A stretch of DNA of 9,589 bases from Spirosoma fluviale (lineage in GTDB: Bacteria; Bacteroidota; Bacteroidia; Cytophagales; Spirosomataceae): positions 1 to 9,589 of the forward strand of contig CAMARL010000060.1 of assembly GCA_945860325.1 (NCBI GenBank), in the 5' to 3' direction. This document shows positions 1-7,107 of the stretch, piece by piece (position 1 is the first letter of the stretch; each line of letters begins with the position of its first letter). The translations under genes and the position numbers were made by a program. The notes beneath the pieces are model-generated. The model worked only from the letters and a program-made list of their open reading frames with translations, did not search any database and was not told the DNA's origin.

Positions 1-1179
1 AGCTAATTTAGAACCTTCTCCTAAGTCTTTACATGCTAGTGCAAATATAGTTGGAAACATAATTGATTGAAAGAAATAAACCATCATTAATGCTACTAAC
101 GCATAAACTCCGCCTCCAAAAATGGATATAAGAATCGATATGACAGCTCCAATTGAGTAAATTCCAAGTATTTTATTCGAATCATTTTTACTCATAAAAT
201 AGGTACCAATGAATCGACCAAACATAAAAAGTACGAAGGCAAAAGATGCATGAAAACTAGCAATTTGAGTGGGTGACATCGCGCTAGTTGTTTGATATAT
301 TTTTTGTACAATCCATAAGTTTGTATCACTAGCTAAATCAATTTTTAAATCGACAAAATTCCCCCATAATGATACTTGTGCCCCTACATTGCAAAATTGG
401 GCAATAATCCCCAATGTCAAATGCCTATTTTTCAACAAACTTGAAATTGATATTTTTGTTTGACTGACTACTTTATTAGCTGTTTCTGATACTTCAGGCA
501 TTTTAGTGATGGCAAATAATACGGCGACTATTGCTACGATCGCACCTATGATTAAATATGGTAACTGAACTGAATTGGCTTGTGATATGCGAATAGCTTC
601 CGCCTCGGCTATCGGTAGACTATTTAATAATTCTCGGCTATATTCCTTATCAGAAAATATAAAAAAACCGCCTATAACAGGTCCTAAAATAATACTAATT
701 CCATTGAAGGATTGAGCAAAATTTAATCTAAAATCTCCTGATTTAGGGTCACCTAGTACTGTAACATACAAATTTGCTGCAGTTTCTAAAAATGCTATTC
801 CGCTTGCGATTAGAAATAAGGCTGCTAAAAAGAAAGAGTATAATCTAACTTCTGCAGCAGGATAAAACAAAAATGCGCCTGCAGCGTATAATACTAGTCC
901 AATGAGTATTCCCATTTTGTATCCTAACTTCTTCATTACATATCCAGCGGGAAGTGCCATGATAAAATAGCCTAAATAGAACGCAGTTTCTACGATATTA
1001 GCTTGCCAGCGTTGCAAATCAAGTGCAGTTTGAAATTGCTTAACTAAAGTACCATTTAAACTATTGGCAAGTCCCCAAAGAAAGAATAAACTAGTAACTA
1101 AACTAAATGGAATCAGGTAGTTTACTTTAGTAGATTGAGATTCAATTAAATTTTCATTTTCATTGGTAGGTAATGCCAT
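1..1179 (-). CDS. fucP: FucP-like sugar:H+ symporter (MFS, FHS family), C-terminus cut by window edge
   Basis: This is an inner-membrane major-facilitator permease, most likely importing L-fucose or a similar sugar with protons. The first 393 residues are present and the end lies beyond position 1. I translated it from the ATG at 1179-1177; no stop interrupts it. It follows E. coli FucP closely at a constant offset of 3: LFFLWGLANSLN (31-42), AFYLGYFIMALPAG (66-79), FLETAAN (130-136), FRLNFAQSFNG (150-160) and AQFCNVGAQ near 260. Many hydrophobic segments typical of a 12-helix carrier are visible. Glu132 and Asn159 match FucP Glu135 and Asn162, but the position of FucP Asp46 is Gly43 (GGT). 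The divergent alpha-L-fucosidase supports fucose as substrate. Because FHS members also carry glucose, galactose or N-acetylglucosamine, the family is certain and the substrate is inferred. Confidence 0.9.
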   Translation of the reverse strand, partial: MALPTNENENLIESQSTKVNYLIPFSLVTSLFFLWGLANSLNGTLVKQFQTALDLQRWQANIVETAFYLGYFIMALPAGYVMKKLGYKMGILIGLVLYAAGAFLFYPAAEVRLYSFFLAALFLIASGIAFLETAANLYVTVLGDPKSGDFRLNFAQSFNGISIILGPVIGGFFIFSDKEYSRELLNSLPIAEAEAIRISQANSVQLPYLIIGAIVAIVAVLFAITKMPEVSETANKVVSQTKISISSLLKNRHLTLGIIAQFCNVGAQVSLWGNFVDLKIDLASDTNLWIVQKIYQTTSAMSPTQIASFHASFAFVLFMFGRFIGTYFMSKNDSNKILGIYSIGAVISILISIFGGGVYALVALMMVYFFQSIMFPTIFALACKDLGEGSKLA

Positions 1180-1315
1180 TGGATTATTTTTTATTTAAAA
1201 GGATAAAACACTTTCAATATACCTTCTTTTTTTTAATTTTAAATTTGTACATGATTGATTTTACAGAATATATTTTAAAAACGTCCTTATTCAATCCAAT
1301 TTCTATTTTATCCAA
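1180..1315. promoter_or_regulatory. Divergent promoter region between the fucP-like gene and the fucosidase gene
   Basis: This 136-bp AT-rich gap separates two divergent start codons and must hold both promoters. On the plus strand TAAATTTG at 1240-1247 fits the Bacteroidota -7 consensus TAnnTTTG and would give a leader of roughly 60 nt for the fucosidase; no good -33 TTG lies at the usual distance. On the minus strand the best -7 candidate I see is an imperfect TATATTGA (complement of about 1215-1222). No convincing operator or Shine-Dalgarno sequence is visible. Shared control by a fucose-responsive regulator is inference only. Confidence 0.5.
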
Positions 1316-2746
1316 ATGAAAAAATTAATTTTTATTTCAGCAATATCATTCTTGAATTGGGTAGTTTTTGCTCAAAATATACCAGTAATTAATCCAATCC
1401 CGAGTAAAAAACAAGTGGATTGGCAGGTATTAGAATATTATGGATTTATTCATTTTAACATGAATACTTTCACAAATTTAGAATGGGGTGAAGGACAGGA
1501 AAATCCCATAAACTTCAATCCAACGAATTTAGATTGTAATCAATGGGCTAGAATTGCCAAAAAAGCGGGTATGAAAGGTTTAATTTTAACCGTTAAGCAT
1601 CATGACGGTTTTGCTCTATACCCGTCAAAATTTACAATGCATACCGTAGCAAAATCAAATTGGAAAAATGGCAAAGGTGATGTTGTTAAAGACTTATCTG
1701 AAGCGTGTAAGAAATATGGCATAAAACTGGGGATTTATCTATCTCCTTGGGATCGAAATCATCCAGATTATGGAACCGATAAATATAATTTAATATATGT
1801 AGAAATGCAGAAAGAATTATTGACTAATTATGGTCCCATTTTTGAATTTTGGTATGATGGAGCTAATGGTGAAGGTCCAAATGGGAAAAAACAAATATAT
1901 AATTGGCCTTTATTTAATAATACTGTTTTAAAATATCAGCCTAATGCAATACAATTTTCAGATTCAGGACCGGATATTCGTTGGGTCGGCAATGAACGTG
2001 GATTTGCTTACGACAAAACATGGAGCCCAATAAACCGCGATGAGATTTATCCTGGCTTCCCGAAGTTTGATTTATATCGAAATGGTCAAGAAAATGGTAC
2101 TCATTGGGTTTCACCCGAAGTCGATGTTTCCATCAGACCTGGCTGGTATTACCACGCAGACCAAGATTCAAAAGTAAAGTCACCTGATTCTTTAATGAAA
2201 ATTTATGTGGCTTCAGTAGGTAGAAATTCTAATTTATTACTTAATATTCCTGTTGACAGAAGAGGTCTTATTCATCCTAATGATTCCATATCAATGATTG
2301 GTTTTAAACAATTAAGAGATAAGGGACTTGTCAATTTATTATTAAAAAATGATCAAATAAGTACATCATCAAATCATAGTGGCAAATCTATTGCAGAATT
2401 AATTGATAAAAACACAAAAACGTTTTGGGCTGCTAATAAGGCTGATCAATCACCTTTAATAAATATCAATTTGCAGACTCCAAAATTGATTAATGCCATA
2501 ATGATTCAAGAGCCTATTTTTATGGGTCAAAGAATTATTCAATTTAAAGTTTTATTGACCGATGAAAATGGGGCAAAAGAAGAAATAATTTGCCAGACGA
2601 TTGGCAATAAACGCATCGTCACATTCAAGCAGAGAAAAGTAAAAAATATTGAAATTGAATTTTTGAAATCCAGAGGTCAAGTTCTTATTTCTAATGTAGA
2701 ACTGTTAAAGCTTATTTCAACACGTAACGAACCGCTTTACCAGTAA
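1316..2746 (+). CDS. Secreted alpha-L-fucosidase, GH29 (subfamily B-like), with C-terminal discoidin-like domain
   Basis: This retaining exo-glycosidase removes alpha-L-fucose from glycans outside the cytoplasm. A signal peptide occupies residues 1-19 (basic MKK start, hydrophobic core, VFA then Gln), suggesting SPase I cleavage and periplasmic or exported location. The GH29 barrel spans about 30-340: YGFIHFNMNTFTNLEWG (42-58), KHHDGFALYPSK (94-105), FEFWYDGANG (176-185), WVGNERG (223-229) and VGRNSNLLLNIPVDRRG (301-317). Asp181 is the expected nucleophile and Glu227 the likely acid/base. Their 46-residue spacing resembles the 45 of Bifidobacterium AfcB (D172/E217, from memory), pointing to subfamily B, which favours alpha-1,3/1,4-linked fucose. 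Residues about 350-465 form a beta-sandwich (F5/8 type C-like) domain usual in such enzymes. The gene diverges from the FucP-like transporter, giving a release-and-import pair. Its last 35 bp overlap the end of the opposite lipoprotein gene. Confidence 0.95.
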   Translation: MKKLIFISAISFLNWVVFAQNIPVINPIPSKKQVDWQVLEYYGFIHFNMNTFTNLEWGEGQENPINFNPTNLDCNQWARIAKKAGMKGLILTVKHHDGFALYPSKFTMHTVAKSNWKNGKGDVVKDLSEACKKYGIKLGIYLSPWDRNHPDYGTDKYNLIYVEMQKELLTNYGPIFEFWYDGANGEGPNGKKQIYNWPLFNNTVLKYQPNAIQFSDSGPDIRWVGNERGFAYDKTWSPINRDEIYPGFPKFDLYRNGQENGTHWVSPEVDVSIRPGWYYHADQDSKVKSPDSLMKIYVASVGRNSNLLLNIPVDRRGLIHPNDSISMIGFKQLRDKGLVNLLLKNDQISTSSNHSGKSIAELIDKNTKTFWAANKADQSPLININLQTPKLINAIMIQEPIFMGQRIIQFKVLLTDENGAKEEIICQTIGNKRIVTFKQRKVKNIEIEFLKSRGQVLISNVELLKLISTRNEPLYQ

Positions 2747-3173
2747 ATGTATACCCAGTCGTTGTACTTGTGCTGAAAACCTGATATTTAACATCAATTA
2801 ATGCTCCTGCGCCCAATGCTAATGCAGATTCAATCATTTTATTGAGAAGATTTTGTTTTTCAGTTTGATGATTTCCTCGATAAAGCATTTTACCATTTTG
2901 AGTTTGCTTATCCTCTAATGGAATTTCCTGTGTAATACTGAGAGGCTCAATAATTTCAAATTTTTGTTTTGGAGTCTCATTAAAATAAACAACGTCTATT
3001 TCATATTTTCGCGGTATTTCAAATCCTAAGCCATCGTGTCTTTCTGTGGACCCATCTTTATAATTTGGACTATAATAAGTATTCTGCTTTAACTGATTTC
3101 TACATGATGATGTTAAACCAATTATTATAAATACCGCAATAAGATTTAAAATATTAAATGGTTTCAGAATCAT
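2712..3173 (-). CDS. Small lipoprotein of unknown function
   Basis: The 153-residue product has a lipoprotein signal: a hydrophobic stretch (about 8-20) followed by the lipobox LTSSC with Cys24 as the lipidation site and only cysteine. The residues after Cys24 (RNQLKQ) lack the acidic surface-export signal of Bacteroidota, so a periplasm-facing lipoprotein is more likely than a cell-surface one. The C-terminal part, with ALALGAGALIDVKYQVF (117-133) and GYTFTGKAVRYVLK (140-153), resembles the 'LGA-A-I-V-Y...G-AVRY' pattern of YbjQ/RcsF-like small alpha/beta domains. That is a faint resemblance, not an assignment. It is the last gene of the ligA-dapA-Dabb operon: its ATG (3173-3171) lies inside the end of the Dabb gene (20-bp overlap), so translation is probably coupled. 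Its 3' end runs 35 bp into the fucosidase gene on the other strand. Function unknown. Confidence 0.85.
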   Translation of the reverse strand: MILKPFNILNLIAVFIIIGLTSSCRNQLKQNTYYSPNYKDGSTERHDGLGFEIPRKYEIDVVYFNETPKQKFEIIEPLSITQEIPLEDKQTQNGKMLYRGNHQTEKQNLLNKMIESALALGAGALIDVKYQVFSTSTTTGYTFTGKAVRYVLK

Positions 3174-3456
3174 AAATAATTACTTTTTCCCAAAGATGTG
3201 CACAATTTTTAATGAATTCTAAATGTTCTGGCGCTACTTGATAAAAATCATGTCCAGCCTCATCATTAAATGTGGTTAATAGGCAATAACTATACGAACG
3301 ATCTATAACAGGACGATCTGTATTTGCAGGCGCACCGGCATTAAAATGTACAATAGTTTTTATCCGAGACAATAAATTGACTTCTTTTTCAAAAAAGGCA
3401 ACTTCATCTTTATTTAAAGAATTTTTAAGCCAAAAATTTACTACGTGAACAAACAT
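3154..3456 (-). CDS. Dabb (stress-responsive alpha/beta-barrel) domain protein
   Basis: The 100-residue cytoplasmic protein consists of a single Dabb domain (dimeric alpha/beta barrel). Diagnostic stretches are the start HVVNFWLKN (4-12), then GAPANTDRPVIDRSYSYCLLTTF (41-63), and HDFYQVAPEHLEFIKNCAHLWEKV (69-92), all typical of the family; the length is normal for a one-domain member. Family members form dimers with a ferredoxin-like fold. Plant and bacterial examples are linked to stress or, in some cases, to small-molecule enzymology, but most bacterial ones have no known substrate. The start is 3 bp after the dapA stop and the end overlaps the lipoprotein gene by 20 bp, so it is surely part of the ligA-dapA operon. 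No Shine-Dalgarno sequence is visible. Domain assignment is confident, biological role unknown. Confidence 0.9.
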   Translation of the reverse strand: MFVHVVNFWLKNSLNKDEVAFFEKEVNLLSRIKTIVHFNAGAPANTDRPVIDRSYSYCLLTTFNDEAGHDFYQVAPEHLEFIKNCAHLWEKVIIYDSETI

Positions 3457-3459
3457 ATT

Positions 3460-4356
3460 TTAAATTAATTTTTCTTGTTTACAACGATCGATTAATTTTA
3501 TTCTTAATTCTTCAGAACCTACGGCTAATGGCCTCCTAACTTGAGATTGCATTAAACCCAATGATTCCAATATTAATTTAACGCCCACTGGGTTACCTTC
3601 TTCATACAAATACGAATCGATCGCTAAAAAATGACCTAGGATTTTTTGTGCTGAAACAAAATCACCTTTTAACGCGAAGTGAATCATTTCAGAAAATTTA
3701 TTGGGTAATGCATTAGCTATTACCGACATAACCCCCACTCCTCCAATAGAAATAATGGGAACTGCTTGAACATCATCTCCAGAAATCAATAAAAAATCCT
3801 TAGGTTTATTGAACGCAATTTCGATACACTGTTCAATTATGCATGACGCTTCCTTGATACCGATGATATTAGGATGTTCAGCCAAATTTAAAACAGTTTC
3901 GGGGGATAAATTGATCCCGGTTCTTCCCGGTATATTATATAAAATAACAGGAACAGGGCAAGTATCAGCGATCGAATTAAAATGATCTATTACACCCTTA
4001 GAACTTGGTTTATTATAATAAGGAGAAACTGATAATATAGCATCAATCCCATTGAATGATGTGTTTTTAATTTGACCTAATAAAGATTCTGTATCATTTC
4101 CACCGATTCCATAAACAATCGGTAAATGATGGGCATTTGATTCCTTTATGGTCTCAATTATTTTTTTCTTCTCATCAGACGTAGTAGTTGCAGATTCACC
4201 TGTGGTTCCTTGGACTACTAAATAATCCACACCGCCTTGACTAACATGATTAATTAAAGAACTGAGAGCTTTCCAATCAATACTTCTATCTTGAAGCATA
4301 GGCGTCACTAATGCTGGAGCTACTCCATGAAATTTAGGTAATTTAGTCACTTGCAT
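3460..4356 (-). CDS. dapA: 4-hydroxy-tetrahydrodipicolinate synthase (DapA)
   Basis: The enzyme condenses pyruvate with L-aspartate-4-semialdehyde, the first committed step to diaminopimelate and lysine, and so feeds peptidoglycan cross-link synthesis in the cytoplasm. The 298-residue product is of normal length with a (beta/alpha)8 barrel. All expected active-site residues are present at a constant offset of 7 from E. coli DapA: Thr51-Thr52 in GTTGE (50-54), Tyr114 in SPYYNKP, Tyr140 and Arg145 in YNIPGRTG (140-147), the Schiff-base Lys168 in GIKEAS (166-171), and SGDD (192-195). The YNIPGRT motif favours DapA over N-acetylneuraminate lyase or KDG aldolase relatives. It begins 4 bp after the ligA stop and ends 3 bp before the Dabb start, so all are probably on one transcript. 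No obvious Shine-Dalgarno sequence precedes the ATG. Confidence 0.97.
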   Translation of the reverse strand: MQVTKLPKFHGVAPALVTPMLQDRSIDWKALSSLINHVSQGGVDYLVVQGTTGESATTTSDEKKKIIETIKESNAHHLPIVYGIGGNDTESLLGQIKNTSFNGIDAILSVSPYYNKPSSKGVIDHFNSIADTCPVPVILYNIPGRTGINLSPETVLNLAEHPNIIGIKEASCIIEQCIEIAFNKPKDFLLISGDDVQAVPIISIGGVGVMSVIANALPNKFSEMIHFALKGDFVSAQKILGHFLAIDSYLYEEGNPVGVKLILESLGLMQSQVRRPLAVGSEELRIKLIDRCKQEKLI

Positions 4357-4360
4357 ATGA

Positions 4361-6358
4361 TTATAGAAGGTTTAAAAACTCTTCTTCCGTTATAATTTTA
4401 ATAGCTAATTGATTTGCCTTTTCTAATTTTGATGGTCCCATATTATCTCCCGCGATTAAATAATCTAATTTTGACGAAATACTGGAAACAACCTTTCCTC
4501 CATTCAAAATAATTTTATCTCTTAAACCATCTCGATCAAAATTCTGAAAAACACCTGAAATTACGAAACTTTTACCTTCTAAACTTGTACTTTCTTGCTC
4601 TAGTTCTAAAATATCTTCACTCAACTGTACATTAGATTGTTCTAAACGGTTAATTAAATCAATATTATCAGGTTTACTAAAAAATGCGATGATACTTAAT
4701 GCTATTCTATCTCCTATTTCAGGTACAGCGATTAATTCTTCATAACTAGCGTCTCGCAAATTATTTATTGACTTAAATTCTAAGACTAATTTTTCGGCTA
4801 TGGTTGCCCCTACATGTCTAATTCCAAGACCAAATAAAACTTTTCTAAAGGGAACTGTTTTAGATTTCTCAATTGAGTTTACTATATTTTGAATCGATTT
4901 TGATTGGAACCCATCAAGTCCAAAAAAATCAAAGGATGTTAGTTTATATAAATCACCAACATCCTTAATAATTGATTTATCGAATAAAAGATCAATCGTT
5001 TCCACTCCTAAGTTTTCAATATTTAAAGCTTTTCGTTGGATAAAATGTTCAATTTTACCTTTGATTTGGGTAGGGCAAAATGAATCATTCATACAATAAT
5101 GGTTCGCTTCTCCTTCTACTCTTAAAAGTTCACTATTGCAATCGGGACAATTTGTCGGGAATGTAAAAATAGGCTTTTCTGGATTTCTAATGGACATATC
5201 TACTCCTGTAATCTTTGGAATAATCTCCCCTCCTTTTTCAATAAATACCATATCACCTTCATGTAAATCTAAACGAGTCATTTCGTTTGCGTTGTGTATG
5301 GATGCTCTTTTTATCATGGTACCTGCCAAATAAACAGGGTTTAAATTGGCTACTGGAGTTATATTACCAGTTCTACCAACTTGATAACTGATACTTAATA
5401 ATTCAGTTTTAGCTATTTCGGATGGGTATTTAAATGATATAGCCCACCTAGGTGATTTTGCCGTAAAACCAAGTCTTTCTTGTTGGCCATAATCATTAAT
5501 CTTAATAACAATTCCATCCGTATTTAATGGTAAATCATTTCGTTTTGTTGTCCATTTTTCGATATAGGCTAAAACCGATTCGATATCAGAACATTTTTCC
5601 CACGTTTGACTAATCGGAAAACCTAAGTCAAATAGTTTAATCAAACTTTCCTCGTGCGTTTGAAATGGATTGTCAAATCCTAAATATGCGTATATGTAGC
5701 AATCTAAATTTCGTTGGGCGACAATGGATGAATCTTGCATTTTAAATGTACCTGAAGCTGAATTTCTAGGATTTGCCAATAATTGTTCACCTGTTAGTGA
5801 TCGCTCATAATTAATTTGTTCAAAAATATGATTTGGCATGAAGCCTTCGCCCCTTAATTCAAATTCGACAGGAAAAATTTGATCCGTGATTGAATGCGGA
5901 ATTGACTTAATTGTTTTAACATTATTGGTAATATCATCACCCCTAATTCCATCCCCACGGGTAACTCCTTTGATTAATTTCCCATTTTGGTACCAAAATG
6001 ATAGTGCCACTCCGTCAAATTTTAATTCACAGATATATTCATACTTTTCATCGCCTAATGTTTTTTTTATCAGTGCATCAAATTCTTTTAAATCATTTTC
6101 ATTATATGTATTTCCTAAGGATAACATAGGGAAACGATGTGTGACACTTTTGAATTGTTTGGTTATGGTACCGCCTACTTTTTGAGTTGGACTATCGGTT
6201 AAAGCAAAAAGTGGATTTTCATTTTCCAGTTTATGCAACTCATGTAAAAGTTGATCAAAGGCCAAATCAGATATGAGGCTTTCGTTATTCTGATAGTAAG
6301 CTTCATTATACTTATTAATTAGATTAATAAGCTCATCCATTCGTTTTCTAATATCCAT
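4361..6358 (-). CDS. ligA: NAD+-dependent DNA ligase (LigA)
   Basis: This ligase seals 3'-OH/5'-phosphate nicks during replication and repair using NAD+ as AMP donor. The 665-residue product is full length with all domains: Ia (about 1-70, NMN-binding; Tyr21, Asp31, Asp35), adenylation domain (about 70-315) with catalytic Lys113 in ELKFDG (111-116) and DGIVIK (281-286), OB fold (about 315-400) with QVGRTG (326-331), a zinc finger with Cys404, Cys407, Cys422 and Cys428 (E. coli 408/411/426/432), helix-hairpin-helix region (about 440-585) and a BRCT domain (about 593-665; GKSFVISGVF 595-604). Phe34 stands where E. coli has Tyr35, which I recall as usual in Bacteroidota. It is the first gene of the minus-strand operon ligA-dapA-Dabb-lipoprotein, divergent from rpe. 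The ATG at 6358-6356 gives the expected N-terminus. Confidence 0.98.
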   Translation of the reverse strand: MDIRKRMDELINLINKYNEAYYQNNESLISDLAFDQLLHELHKLENENPLFALTDSPTQKVGGTITKQFKSVTHRFPMLSLGNTYNENDLKEFDALIKKTLGDEKYEYICELKFDGVALSFWYQNGKLIKGVTRGDGIRGDDITNNVKTIKSIPHSITDQIFPVEFELRGEGFMPNHIFEQINYERSLTGEQLLANPRNSASGTFKMQDSSIVAQRNLDCYIYAYLGFDNPFQTHEESLIKLFDLGFPISQTWEKCSDIESVLAYIEKWTTKRNDLPLNTDGIVIKINDYGQQERLGFTAKSPRWAISFKYPSEIAKTELLSISYQVGRTGNITPVANLNPVYLAGTMIKRASIHNANEMTRLDLHEGDMVFIEKGGEIIPKITGVDMSIRNPEKPIFTFPTNCPDCNSELLRVEGEANHYCMNDSFCPTQIKGKIEHFIQRKALNIENLGVETIDLLFDKSIIKDVGDLYKLTSFDFFGLDGFQSKSIQNIVNSIEKSKTVPFRKVLFGLGIRHVGATIAEKLVLEFKSINNLRDASYEELIAVPEIGDRIALSIIAFFSKPDNIDLINRLEQSNVQLSEDILELEQESTSLEGKSFVISGVFQNFDRDGLRDKIILNGGKVVSSISSKLDYLIAGDNMGPSKLEKANQLAIKIITEEEFLNLL

Positions 6359-6437
6359 ATTAAAAAATTATTTCATAAAGTTAATTGGAATACCGTTAGA
6401 AATATACCTTAGCAAATTATTTTCATACCTTTGTAAA
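6359..6437. promoter_or_regulatory. Divergent promoter region between ligA and rpe
   Basis: This 79-bp gap separates the divergent ligA and rpe start codons. For rpe, TACCTTTG at 6426-6433 is a perfect match to the Bacteroidota -7 box TAnnTTTG. A second possible pair is TTG at 6385-6387 followed, after 17 bp, by TACCTTAG at 6405-6412 (one mismatch). For ligA, the complement of 6376-6383 reads TAACTTTA, one mismatch from the box, without a well-spaced -33 element. No operator-like inverted repeat is evident. Confidence 0.5.
6426..6433 (+). promoter_or_regulatory. Consensus -7 promoter box (TAnnTTTG) directly before rpe
   Basis: TACCTTTG fits the Bacteroidota sigma-factor -7 consensus exactly and ends 4 bases before the rpe ATG at 6438. 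Transcription normally begins a few bases after this box, so the start would fall on or next to the ATG, giving an mRNA with almost no leader. No TTG lies at the usual -33 distance, which lowers the certainty. Confidence 0.5.
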
Positions 6438-7100
6438 ATGGAAAATCTGATCATTGCCCCTTCTGTATTATCTGCTGATTTTGCAAATTTAGGTTCTGAA
6501 ATACATATGTTAAATGAATCTGATGCAAAATGGATTCATATCGATATTATGGATGGAATGTTTGTACCCAATATTTCATTTGGTTTTCCTGTGTTAGAAG
6601 CGATTAATAAAATATCAACGAAGTTTTTAGATGTCCATTTAATGATCGAAAAACCAGAAAGGTATTTAACACAATTTAAAAATGCGGGAGCAAATTTAAT
6701 TACAGTTCATTATGAAGCTTGCACTCACATTCATCGTACCATTCAAGAAATAAAAACATTAGGCTGTCAAGTGGGTGTTGCTATTAATCCTGGAACATCT
6801 GTAACGGTTTTAAATGAGATAATTCAACTAGTTGATTTAGTATTAATTATGTCAGTTAATCCAGGGTTCGGTGGACAAACATTTATACCCAATAGTATTC
6901 AGAAGACGAAAGATGTCAAAGCATTAGCTAATAAATGTGGAAATATGAACTTAAAAATAGAAATTGACGGTGGAGTGTCCATTACAAACGCAAAAGAATT
7001 AATTTCTGCTGGAGCGAATGTATTAGTAGCCGGTAATTTTGTTTTTAATTCGAAAAACCCAAAATCTACTATTTCCGATTTGTTGAAACTTGGTGAATAA
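6438..7100 (+). CDS. rpe: Ribulose-phosphate 3-epimerase
   Basis: The enzyme interconverts D-ribulose 5-phosphate and D-xylulose 5-phosphate in the non-oxidative pentose phosphate pathway, in the cytoplasm. The 220-residue (beta/alpha)8 barrel is of normal length and carries all family signatures: IAPSVLSADFANLG (6-19), HIDIMDGMFVPNISFG (34-49), DVHLMIEKPE (65-74), VNPGFGGQTF (140-149), EIDGGV (175-180) and the phosphate-binding VAGNFVF (197-203). Metal ligands are His34, Asp36, His67 and Asp177, with Asp36 and Asp177 as the acid/base pair; the Met residues at 38, 69 and 138 that line the site are also present. It is the first gene of the plus-strand operon, 7 bp upstream of the OmpA-family gene, and is divergent from ligA. 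A consensus promoter box ends only 4 bases before the start codon. Confidence 0.97.
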   Translation: MENLIIAPSVLSADFANLGSEIHMLNESDAKWIHIDIMDGMFVPNISFGFPVLEAINKISTKFLDVHLMIEKPERYLTQFKNAGANLITVHYEACTHIHRTIQEIKTLGCQVGVAINPGTSVTVLNEIIQLVDLVLIMSVNPGFGGQTFIPNSIQKTKDVKALANKCGNMNLKIEIDGGVSITNAKELISAGANVLVAGNFVFNSKNPKSTISDLLKLGE

Positions 7101-7102
7101 GG
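7099..7102 (+). promoter_or_regulatory. Shine-Dalgarno-like AAGG before the OmpA-family gene
   Basis: AAGG, overlapping the rpe stop codon, lies 5 bases before the ATG at 7108. It is one of the few ribosome-binding-like sequences in the window and supports this start, although such sites are weakly used in Bacteroidota and the match may be chance. Confidence 0.35.
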
Positions 7103-7107
7103 CATAG

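Noticed and set aside
1246..1251. TGTACA palindrome in the fucP/fucosidase gap as a regulator site
   Set aside because: Six bases of perfect symmetry with no extended flanking symmetry or second copy; expected by chance in this composition.
2681..2702. Possible hairpin GTTCT...AGAAC near the end of the fucosidase gene as a terminator
   Set aside because: Only five base pairs with a 12-base loop, inside coding sequence and not followed by a T-run.
5136..5333. Plus-strand open frame of 65 codons opposite ligA
   Set aside because: It lies wholly inside the well-conserved ligA zinc-finger/OB region on the other strand and its translation shows no domain or start context; an antisense shadow.
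6061..6068. Run of eight T (eight A in the ligA coding strand) as a possible slippage or frameshift site
   Set aside because: The run encodes part of Ile-Lys-Lys-Thr in frame in an intact, essential gene; such runs are expected in AT-rich genomes and no alternative product is suggested.
5886..6185. Plus-strand open frame of 99 codons opposite ligA
   Set aside because: Antisense to the conserved adenylation domain of ligA; its hydrophobic look comes from reading AT-rich codons backwards.
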